A stretch of DNA of 37,133 nucleotides from JBFGCT01 sp041581055 (lineage in GTDB: Bacteria > Actinomycetota > Acidimicrobiia > Acidimicrobiales > Ilumatobacteraceae): assembly GCA_041581055.1 (NCBI GenBank), contig JBFGCT010000017.1:1-37133 (forward strand), given 5' to 3'. The position numbers were made by a program, and so were the translations under genes. Positions 7,613 through 18,000 of this stretch are shown piece after piece. The first letter of the stretch is position 1; the number at the start of each line of letters is the position of its first letter. The notes under the pieces are model-generated. The model worked only from the letters and a program-made list of their open reading frames with translations, was not told the DNA's origin and searched no databases.

Positions 7613-8527
7613 TCACGCGGGGCGCGGCCGCCACTCCGGCCGGGCGACCCGGTCGGCGGCGTCGAGCATCTGGCCGGCGACGGGCTGCATGTCGATCCGC
7701 GTGCCGAGCAGGCCGGTCGAGACCCGCTCGACCACGCCCCACTCCCAGATCGCCACCGGGTCGAGGCCGGTCCGGGCGGCGAGCGCCGTCGCCCGGTCGA
7801 TCGGGTCACCCGCGAGGAGTTCGACGGGGTCTTCGCGCATCAGGACGCCCATGTCGTACTCGGCCTCGGCGAGCAACCCGTCGGGGTCGACGAGCTTGTA
7901 GCCGTCGCCGGCCGCCAGCGCGTTCCACTCGTGCACGTCGCCGTGGACGAGCACGGCGCGCTCGTCGTCGTGCGCCTCGATCCGGCGGGCGGCGCACCAG
8001 AGCGCGTGGTCGACGGCGCGCTCGGTGCACGGGCGGTCGAGCTCGTCCCAGGTCGTCGTGATGAAGTCGACGAGCCATCGGGCCTTGTCGGCGCCGGTCG
8101 GCAAGCCGCTTCCGAGTGCCGGCCGCCAGACCCGTCCGGCGACCGCACAGAGGATCTCGTGACGCCGCCCGATCGGGAGGCGCAGGTCGTGGAGCGACGG
8201 CCCGAGTCGCTCGACGAGCAGCGCGCCGCGGGCGACGTCGTCGCGCAGCAGGCCGACGCAGCCGTCTCCGCCCGCCAGCCGCAGCGCCTCGATCTCGTTG
8301 CGCGCCGCGTCGCCGTCGCGCGGCACGATCACCTTGAGCACCGCCGGCGACCCGTCGTCGCGAACCGCCCGGGCGACGAACGCCTCCGTCGAGTCCGCGT
8401 ACGGGCGGCCGACCGTGATCGTCCAGTCGTGCTCGAGCCCGGCCACGAGGTCGGCCAGGCCGTCGAGCCACGCGCCGGCGTCGGCGGCGAGCGCCTTGTT
8501 GCGGACGATCTCGGGAATCTCGATCAT
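7613..8527 (-). CDS. APH(6)/hydroxyurea-type small-molecule phosphotransferase
   Basis: The 304 residues resemble the streptomycin 6-kinase/hydroxyurea phosphotransferase family, a branch of the aminoglycoside-kinase fold. The Brenner motif is VHGDVHEWN (194-202) with catalytic D197 and N202, followed by LVDPDG (212-217) with the metal-binding D214. K65 in VLKVIV is the likely ATP-binding lysine. The start ATG 8527 gives a family-like N terminus; the frame stays open upstream to 8614 but that part is arginine-rich and unlikely. Whether it inactivates an antibiotic or phosphorylates a housekeeping metabolite is not visible; many actinobacterial members have no known substrate. Confidence 0.8.
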   Translation of the reverse strand: MIEIPEIVRNKALAADAGAWLDGLADLVAGLEHDWTITVGRPYADSTEAFVARAVRDDGSPAVLKVIVPRDGDAARNEIEALRLAGGDGCVGLLRDDVARGALLVERLGPSLHDLRLPIGRRHEILCAVAGRVWRPALGSGLPTGADKARWLVDFITTTWDELDRPCTERAVDHALWCAARRIEAHDDERAVLVHGDVHEWNALAAGDGYKLVDPDGLLAEAEYDMGVLMREDPVELLAGDPIDRATALAARTGLDPVAIWEWGVVERVSTGLLGTRIDMQPVAGQMLDAADRVARPEWRPRPA

Positions 8528-8682
8528 CGGACGGACCGACCGTCGGCGAGGCCCACCGCGTGGACCGTAGCGCTCCGCTTCGGTCCCGACGTGGCCCGGC
8601 CGCACGCCGGCCACGGCAGCGGCGGCGAGGACGGGCTACGGTCGCGCCCGAGCCCGACGCCCGCTGCGAAGGAGGTCCAACC

Positions 8683-8976
8683 ATGTGTGGCTGCCTGGTG
8701 CTGTTCATCGGCGCAGCGTTCCCCCGCTTCGCCCTGGTGCTGCTGCAGATCTTCAGCGGCTTCAACGAGCGGGCGTTCGAGAGCTTCTGGACCGGGTTCG
8801 TCGGGTGGCTGTTCCTGCCGTACACGACGTTGTTCTACGTCCTGATGGAGAACTGGCAGGATCCGATCGGCGGGTTCGGGTGGTTCGTCGTCGGGTTCGG
8901 GTTCGTCCTCGACATCAGCCACTACACGGGCACGGCCCGCAACCGGCAGGACCTGCGCGGCGGCCGGGTGTCCTGA
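8683..8976 (+). CDS. Small three-helix membrane protein, unknown function
   Basis: The 97-residue product starts at ATG 8683, which has AAGGAGG seven bases upstream; an in-frame upstream extension to 8560 is arginine-rich and ignored. Hydrophobic segments lie at about 4-24, 37-56 and 64-80. MCGCLVLFIGAAFPR at the start and FLPYTTLFYVLM (44-55) resemble a small membrane-protein family common in actinobacteria, to which I can assign no function. The 155-bp gap to the divergent kinase gene holds a bulged GC hairpin near 8591-8614 and nothing else I recognise. Confidence 0.72.
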   Translation: MCGCLVLFIGAAFPRFALVLLQIFSGFNERAFESFWTGFVGWLFLPYTTLFYVLMENWQDPIGGFGWFVVGFGFVLDISHYTGTARNRQDLRGGRVS

Positions 8977-9001
8977 CGAGGCCATCGACGCCGTACCGCG
9001 G

Positions 9002-12000
9002 CTACTCCAGTGCTTGCGTCGCGAAGCCCCAGGCCAGCCTGTAGTGCTTGATGGCGTTGTCGTACTCACCGGTCGCCTCGTCCACGGCCGCCTTCTGCAT
9101 CTCGGCGAGCGCCTTCGTGGTGAACGGCGAGTCGGGCGCCTGAGCGAGCGCCTGTTCGACGGCGGCTTGGGCCAGGCCGTGCGCGGTGTCGACGAGCGCG
9201 GCGACCGCGTCGGCCACAGCCGCCGGCGGGTTGTCGACCTTGCCGAGCTCGAGCGCGGCCTTGGAGAAGTCCTGGAAGACCGCCGTCGCGCCGTCGACCA
9301 GCGTGTCGTGGTCGATCCACAGCTCCGGATCGAGCGCGTCGTTGATGGCGCCGATCGCCTGCTCGATGTTCGCGTCGCCGGACCCGAGACCTTCGAGCAG
9401 GCTCTGCGCGGCCTCCACCTGCTCGCCTGCGCTATTCGCTTCGTCCCACAGTCGGAACTCGATGCCCGGTCCGACGAGCACCCCGTCTTCATGGTCGACG
9501 AGGTCGGCGGCATCGCTGACCTGACCCAACACCACATGATCGAGCAACTCGGCGTCGAAGTAACGGATCAGCACGAGATGGTCGGAGACGGTCGGGTAGC
9601 GCACGACGGCCGTTCCGTTCGCGCTCAGGTAGTACATGCCGGTGAACTCGACAGCGGCGGCGAGACCCTCGACGACCGGCACGCCGCCGCTGTCCCAGAT
9701 CGCCGGATACTGATCGGGCGCCGGGTCGGCGCCGAACGCCGCCTGGAAGTCGGGGTCGTTCAGGTCGAACCCCTGGACCATCACCATGTTCTCCCTCACC
9801 CAGCAGAAGCTGAGCGGATCGGGGCACTCCGCCGGGTCCGACGTGAACCGCTCGACGGTCACCGACTCCATCGCCGGCGAGCGCTCGACGTGGAACTCCA
9901 GGTTCTGGTCGCCGGCGTACAGGTCGATGCCGGTGTGCTCGACCGCGAGTAGCGGCCTGCCGTCCGCGTCGACGAACGCTGCGTTGACACAGTCCGGCGT
10001 GACGCCCCGACCGGTCACCGCCACCAGGTCGAGGTCGGGACGCTGATCGGTGAACGAGAACTCGCCGTCGGCGTCGGTGCACGTCCAGTTGTCCGGTGCC
10101 AGGAACACCTCGACGTCGGCCAACGGGGCGCCGTCGACCAGGACGCTGCCGGAGACGGTGACGCCGACCCACCACGGGAGCTCGGCGATGTCCTGGTCAC
10201 CGTCCGGTTCGTGGACGGCCCCGGCGACGCCCGGAACGAGATCGAACTGCGTTGCCTCGGGATCGTCGTCGGTGAAGTCGACCTCCCAGTAGCCGGTCGT
10301 CGGATCGGCGACGGTGTGTCGGTCCGCGTCGCCGACCGTGCCCGAGGCACCGATGAAGACGTCGGCGCCCGGTGTCGCGGTGCCGCTCACCGTGTCCGCG
10401 TCGTGATCGACCTCGGTGATCGTCAGCGGCGGCACGACCAACTCCTTTGTGAAGCTGCCATCCGAGGCGACCACGACGTCACCGGTGACGATGTCGGCGT
10501 CGACGGCCACGTGGAACTCGCCCAGCTCGTCGACGGGCACCACGAGCGGCTCGAGAGAACCGACGGTGAGGGTGACAACCCAGCCGCTGTCCCATCCGGC
10601 GCCTGCGACCGCGTTGTCGACGTCGTTCACCACGATCTGCGGCTGGCGCAGCGTGACCTCCGGCGGCGGCGTGATGAGCAGACCGCCGGCTTCGAGCTCG
10701 GTCTGGTCGTAGCACCGGCGGTTGCCGATCCGGTCGTACAGGCAGAGCTCGTCGATCGTGTAGAAGCCGGCGACGCTGCCCTGCGACACGTCGATCTGGG
10801 CCTCGTACCGACCGTCGAGCGGATCCCCCTCGACGCGGTCGCCGCCCCCGAACGCGCCGATCAGGTGCCCGGTCGGGCTGGTCAACGTGATGCGACCGCT
10901 GGTGAGGCCGGACAGGTCGTCGGTGACTCGCAGCGAGAACTCGAAGCCGGCGTCGCCCTCGATCACGTTGACGACCGGTGGCCCGAACTCGAACTCGGTC
11001 AGCGTGGGAGCCGTCACGTCCTCGGGATCCGACGCGACATCGACCGTGGTCGGGAACCCGAGCGCGATCAGATCGGCCCCGGTGTACGTGCCGACGTGGC
11101 CGACGGCATCGGTCAGCCACAACGACGTGACGCTCCACGGTCCCGCCTCGCCGTACTGCAGGAACGCGATGTCGAACTCGTGGGTCTCGTCCGTCGTGCC
11201 GTTCCCACCGAACGAGACCGCACGGTGCTGTGTGCCGCTCGGGGACGCCAGCTCGAGCCGGCCGTACGCGAACCCGGCGAGGTCGTCGCTGACCTGGGCG
11301 GTGAAGCCCACCGGTTGGTCGCCTGCGCTCACGTCGATGGTCGCTGGCGTCAGGCTCAGATCGACGAGCTCGGGTGCCTCGGTGTCGGGGTTCGGCGCGC
11401 TGACGACGTCGACGGTGAGCCCGCCGAACCCGGCGGCGACCAGCTCCTGGGCGTCATACGTGCGCTCGTGCCCCACCCGATCGCTGATCGAGACGGACGA
11501 GACCTGCCACGTTCCCTCGTCGGCGTATCGCGGGAAGACGAGTTCGAACTCGTAGATGCCATCGATGGCGATGCCGTACGTCCTGACCGCAGCGCCAAAG
11601 GTGCTCGACCGGGATGCGGCCCCGCTCTCGGAGTGCATCGTCACCTCGCCGACCTCGAAGCCGGACAGGTTGTCGGTGACCCGCAGCGTGAAGGTCGTCG
11701 CGTCGGGGCCGAACCGTGTGTCGAGGTTCGCGGGGGCGAGCTCGAGCGCGACCAGGTTCGGGGCGAAGAGGTCCTCGCTGGCCTGCGTGATCTCGAGTAG
11801 GCCGATCGCGTGGTCGAGTCCTGCCTGACCGGCCGCGCCCTCGGCGTCGTACACCGTGACGACGACCTCGTACTGGCCGGCGTCGGCGTAGACGTGCGTC
11901 CCGAAGACCTGCTGGGAGCCCTCATCGACGGTCCCGGCGAACTCGGTCCCGTCGCCCCAGTCCCACACGACCGTGTGGCCCTCGGAGTCGTGAGGGTCGA

Positions 12001-15000
12001 AGTACGACGCGGTCAGCACGACCTCGGCGTCCGCGATCGAAACGACCTGGATCGGTTCGACGGTGGGCTCCTGATTGTGGAGCTGGAAGTTGGCGGTGAA
12101 CACGATCGTCCGATCACCCTCGGCGTCCCGTTCGCCGCCGCCGAACACCATGTCGCCGGGGATCTCGGGCGGTCGACCGTCCGGATCGAAGACCTCGTCG
12201 AGGTCGAACGTCCAGGCGCCGCTGCCGTCCGCCGTGACGATCACGTTGCCGTATCCGCCCGCCGACCCGAAGCCGAACAGATCGAGCACGGCATCAGGCG
12301 AGGCGGTCCCGCCGATGGTCCAGCCGGAGGGATCGATCCCGGTCACGTCGAACGGTGAGACGACCATGGTCTTGGCCGTGAACCCGTCGGTGACGGTGAC
12401 GTACTGACCGACCTCGATGTCGAAGTCGATCTGACGGAAGAAGCTGCCGCGATCGAGTCCGATCGTCCGCTCGTACAGCACCCCGTTCCCGGGGTCGACG
12501 TCGTCGTCGAACGTGTACGTCGCTTCGTCGCCGAAGAAGTGGTAGCCCTCGATGAAGTCGTGGGTGGCGGAGGCGCCGAGCTCGGCCCGACCCAGCGCCA
12601 GGTCGACCGTGTCGCCGAGCGGTGCGCCGCGGTGCAGTTCCTCGAGCACACCGGTGTCGCGGTGCAACAGGTAGAGGCCGGGGTCGTCGCCGAATCCGTG
12701 CGGCTCAACGTATCCCGAATCGATGACGTAGATGTCGCCGTTCGGCGCGAGCACCACGTCCTCGGGGCTGCGCATCGCCGCGCCCTCGTAGAGCACGGTG
12801 ATCGCCCCGTCGGCCGGATCGATCTCCAGCACCGCCGGGGGTTCCATCGACGACATGATGATCGTCCCGGCCGGGGTGAAGACGAAGCCGTTGGCCTGGT
12901 AGCCGGTCAGGTCGGCGACACCCTCGTGGCCGGTCCCGTCCGGCAACACCCGCGCCAGTCCGGCGAAGTACACGTACCCGTCCGGTCCGAAAGCGATGCC
13001 GTCGGCGGACTGCTCGGAGATCTGCGTCAGCTCGCCGGTCGAGCGGTCGAAGCGGTAGACGCCGCCGCCGCCCTCCCCACTGTCGGCGATGTAGATCGAA
13101 TCGCCGCGCGGATCGACGGCGAGCCCGATCGGGAACTCGAGCGGGTCTCCTTCGACGAGCACCCACATGTCGCCGGTTTCGAGGTCGAGCTCCCAGATCT
13201 GAGCGGCGGCCGAGTTGGCGATCAGCAGGCGTTGTGGGCCGGCGTACTGGATGTCCCAGATCCCGCCGAACGGGAGCCGGTGCTCCCGCAGGTTGCCGGC
13301 GGCGTCGTAGGCCCAGATCACGCCGTCGGTCTGCGAGATCAGCAGGTTGCCACGCTCGAAGGCGGCCGGCAGCTCGCCGGCGATCAGGAGGTCGACCGCG
13401 TCACCGAGCGTTCCGTCCTGGCTCAGCACGTGCAGCGTGCCCTGCGGGTCGAGCCGGAACAGACCGGCGTTTCCGTTGCTCACGAACACGATCGACCCGT
13501 CCGCTTCCAGCGCCAGGTCGGAGAGGTGGCCGAGGTCCTCACCCGACTGCTCCTCGTAGAGCGACGTCACGGCGCCGCTCACGGGGTCGATCAGCAGCAC
13601 CGCGCGCGGTGCTTCGGCCGACAGCATGACGATCTGGCCGTCGTCGCGGAACACGAACCCGAGGAACTGGTAGTCGGGCAGCGACGGGTCGGCGACGGGG
13701 TCGACGACGGTCTGCAGCCCGAGACCCGGGCCACCCGTGTCCTGCCCATCGGGATGCACGCGCATCAGCGGCGCACCCTCGTTGGTGAAGTAGATCCACC
13801 CGTCGGGTCCTGGCAGCCCGTCGGGAGCGCGGGCGATCGTGTGGGCGCCCATGTCGGTGAGCTGGATCAGCTGACCGGTCTCCATGTCGTACTTCCACAC
13901 GCCGGTGCTCTCGTCGGCGATGTACAGACTCGGCTCGTCGGGATGGACGACCAGCCCGATCGGGTGCGGCACCTGGTCGTCGCGGAAGACCTCCGAGATG
14001 GTCCCGAAGTGGAGGTCGAGCGCGCTGACGTGGCCTTCGTCGTGGACCGCGATCAGCAGCGTGCTGTCGTCCAGGTACTGGATGTCGTAGTTGCCGCCGA
14101 ACGGCAACGAGTACGGCCGCAGCTCATCGCTGTTGCGGCTGTACACCCAGATCGTTCCGTCGGTCTGGGAGATCAGGTGATCACCGGCCTCGAAGAAGTT
14201 GAGCGCCCGCGGCCCATCGCCGGGCCCTTCGCACTCGAAGCACCAACTGCGTTGGCTTGCGTCGCCGTCGTCATCGAAGACGTGGGCCGACACGTTTGTG
14301 CCAGGCAGGAACGGCACTGTGACGATGCCGTCGCCCTGATCGTCGGGATCAAGCACCGATACGTCGGCGGCCCAGTAGCCCGGGTTCTCGTCCGATTCAG
14401 CTGCGGACTCGACATTGCGCCAGACATGCTCGAACTCGTTGTTGGCGTTGATGTTCACGTGGGTGTCGGGAGGTGCTTGCCCCTCGATCAGACCCGTCTC
14501 GGGGTCGACGCTGTCGATGTTGAGGTCGACGACCGTGAGGACCTTTTGCAGGTCGGGCAGGCCGTCGCCGTCGTGGTCGGCTGTGGTAGCGGTGACGATG
14601 TGTCCAGGCTGGAGGTTCCAGCCGACCTCGTTCGGCTCATCGTTGAGGCCCGTTCCGAACTGAGTCCCCCCTGGCCACGGGCTGTGCTGTTCGGAGATCG
14701 GTGACGGGTCGATCGTGAAGTCGACGCCGACGCCGTTGGTCGGATCGTCGATCATCAATGAGATCGCCTCGCCTGCAGGCCAGCCCTCACCCCACACGCT
14801 TCCGTCCACCGAGGCGGTGATCGTCGGCGCAGGGATGTACTGCAGCACGTGCGTCTGGTCGTTTCCATCGGCAGGATCCGGCTCGACGGCAACGGCCTCG
14901 ACCGCGAGGCCGGGGCCGAACGGAATGCCGAAGTCCGCCAGCCAGTGACCGGATTGATCGACGGATACCACCAGCGAACCCAGTCCACCACCCTCGTGTT

Positions 15001-18000
15001 CTGGCACCTCCATCAGGTTGATGTACAGGGTGATGTTTGAAGGCCCTGTTCCGGTCGCCTCGGTCGCCCCGGGTGTGAGCGAGTCGACGGTGATGTCGAC
15101 GACGGTGTGGACGTTGGTGGTCTCCCCGTCGCTCATGGTGACGGTGTCGCCGCGCATCACGTCGAACGGCGGATCATGGGCCCAGAGGTCGAAGCCATAT
15201 TCCGGCCCGGGCTGGTAACCCTCGAAGACGAAGCCGGCCTGGCCCGGCCGTTCGATCGTCAGCCACCACCCGGCGTCCGACCACCAGGCGAGGATCTGAT
15301 CGAAGTCGGGGAAGACCTCGATCTGACGGGGCTCGGGCTCGTCGGGCAGGTTGTAGTCGTGGTGGGTGGCGTCGTGGTCGGGGAGGTCGAGGTCGTTGTA
15401 GATGTGAGCCCGGATCTGGGAACCGGGTCCGAGCGTGATCGGGCCGCTGCCATCGCCGCCCTCCCCGGGGATGGAGAGGTCGACGGAGAATGTGCCACCG
15501 GACGCGGTGAAGATGCGGTTGGCGTAACCATCCTGGGTCCAGGCGGTGACGTCGACGAGCGCGCCGTCGGGGGCGCGACCGGTGACGATCCCGTCGGTGG
15601 GCTCGTTGACTGCGGTGATCTCGAGATCGGCCACGATCACCTGGGCGAGCCACCCGTTCTGGCTGACGACGACGATGTCGTTCGGGGCGGTGGCGAGATC
15701 AAGCCCGAAGTGGCCGGATTCGTCGGTGGTCGGTGACGACGCGAACGGCGCGCCGTTGATCGTGACCGCCACCGGTTCGAAGGGCGCCCAATCGTTCCCG
15801 AACATGTGGTTGTTGAACGGTGAGACGTGGATGCTCGGCGACACGGCCCCGCGCTGTGTGGCGTCGCCGTCGTCGTCCTGCACTTGGGCGGTGGCCCAGG
15901 CGGTTCCGCCGAATTCGGTGAGCACCCCGTCGCCACCGTCCTGTCCCGGGTCGACACCGAAGTCCGCGGTCCAAGCCCCGCCGGTGACGGGGACCTCGCG
16001 CCACGCCGACGCGAGGCTCACGTTCACCGCTGGCCCCCCGGGGGTGTCGGGGGTGTCGGTCGTGCCCGAAAGCGTCAGGTTGGATTCGTCGGCCGTGAGG
16101 GTGAGGTCGGCGACCCAGAGGTCCTTGTGGATCTCCGGGCCGGGGGTCTCGGGGTCGTAATCGGACAGGACCGTCACGAGCTGCCCGGGCTGGATCTCGA
16201 ACGGTGTCTCGCCCTCGGGGACGTCACCGAGGTTGACGTTGAACCCCTGATCCCACGGGTTCGGACCCCAGTGCTCGACCGTCGTCGACGCACTGTGGAT
16301 CGTGGTGTTCTCCAAGTCGTCGCCGGTGCTCACGATCAATTCAACCGGCGCACCGGCCGGCCACTCCTCACCGTTCCCCCACACCTGAGACGGCAGGTGC
16401 ACCGTGAACCACGGGACGGCGGGGAGGTTGTAGTCGTGGTGGGTGGCGTCGTGGTCGGGGAGGTCGCGGTCGTTGTAGATGTGAGCGCGGAGTTGCGATC
16501 CCGGGCCGAGCGTCACCGGTCCGGGGGCCCATGACTGCTCTCCACCCTCGACCGAGAAGTCGACGCTGAACGTCCCACCCGCGGCGGTGGTGACGCGGCT
16601 GGCGAAGCCGTCGTCGGTCCAGGCGTGGACGTCGACGAGCGCGCCGTCGGGGGCGACGCCCGACACGGCGCCATCGCTGGGGTCGTTGACCGCCGTGATC
16701 TCGAGGCCTTGGACGACGGCCTGGGCGGTCCAGCCGTTCTGGGTGGCGATCACGGTCTGGCCGGGTGTGGTGGCCAGCTCGAAGTCGAGGTGACCAGAGT
16801 CGTTCGGGATCGGTGACGGGTCGACCGGGGTTCCGTCGGCGGTGATCGTGACCGGTTCACCGGGCACCCAGCCGTCCCCGAACACGTACCCGTTGAACGG
16901 GGAGACGTGGATGTACGGGGAGTTGAAGGTGACCTGGGTGACGTCGCCATCGTCGTCTGGGACTTGGACCGAGTTCCCAGCGTTGCCGCCGAACACCTCC
17001 AGCACACCGTCGCCTGCGCCGGCGTCGGGTTCGGGAGCGGTACCGAAGTCGGCGCTCCACGCCCCAGCCGTGACGGGAACGTTGCGCGACGCCGGCGCGG
17101 CGTAGACGTTCACCGGTGGCCCCCCGGGGGTGTCGGGGGTGTCGGTCGTGCCCGAGAACGTCAAGTTGGTTTCGTCGACGACGACGGTGAGGTCGGCGAC
17201 CCAGAGGTCCTTGTCGATCTCCGGGCCGGGGGTCTCGGGGTCGTGGTCGGACAGGATCGTCACGAGCTGCCCGGGCAGGATCTCGAACGGCGTCTCCCCG
17301 TCGGGGACGTCACCGAGGTTGAAGTTGAACCCCTGATCCCACGGGCTTTGACCCCAGGACTCGACGACCGTGCTGTCGTAGTACAGGTAGCTCGCCGGAT
17401 CACCGGTCTCGAACACGTCGTCGTCGTCGACGATCAGCTCCACCGACGCACCGACGGGCCAGTCCGCGCCCTGACCCCAAACATCGAACGGCGCCTGCAC
17501 GGAGAACGTCGGGTTGGGGACGTGCCAGAAGGCCCACGTTTCGTCGCCGTCGATGTCGGTCTCACCGGAGTTGCCGTTCGATCCCGGCCCGAAATCGGTC
17601 AGACCGGTGAAGTCCGCGGTCCAGACGCCGGAGGCGTTGGCCGTCGCCTGAAGACCGCTGCCGCCGTCATGGCTCCACACGTTGATGACGTCGCCTGCGT
17701 CAGCGGACCCGGTGACCGTGTTGGAGGCTTCGTCGACCGAGACGATGGCCAGATTCGTCACCGTGTGTGTCTTGGTGGTCGTGCCGTCGGACACCTCGAT
17801 GAGCGAGCCGACCGAGACCGGCAGACCGTCACATCCCTGCGTGCAGGCGTCATCGGCGAACGTTCCGGCGAGCTCGCCGTCGATGGTGACCGTGACGGTG
17901 CTGTCTGGCGAGAACTCGTTGAACTGCACCGTTCCGGACAGCACGACGGCGCTGAACCAGGGGTCGGGCACCCGCCACGTCCAGCGGGTCGAGTCCCCGT

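Noticed and set aside
9014..9025. TTGCGTCGCGAA, identical to part of the inverted repeat arm at 6055-6066
   Set aside because: It is inside the coding end of the giant gene, has no complementary partner nearby, and is probably chance.
10211..14704. Several long plus-strand frames opposite the giant gene
   Set aside because: They are His/Arg/Asp-rich by-products of GC-rich codon bias; the minus frame has a signal peptide, domains and a ribosome site.
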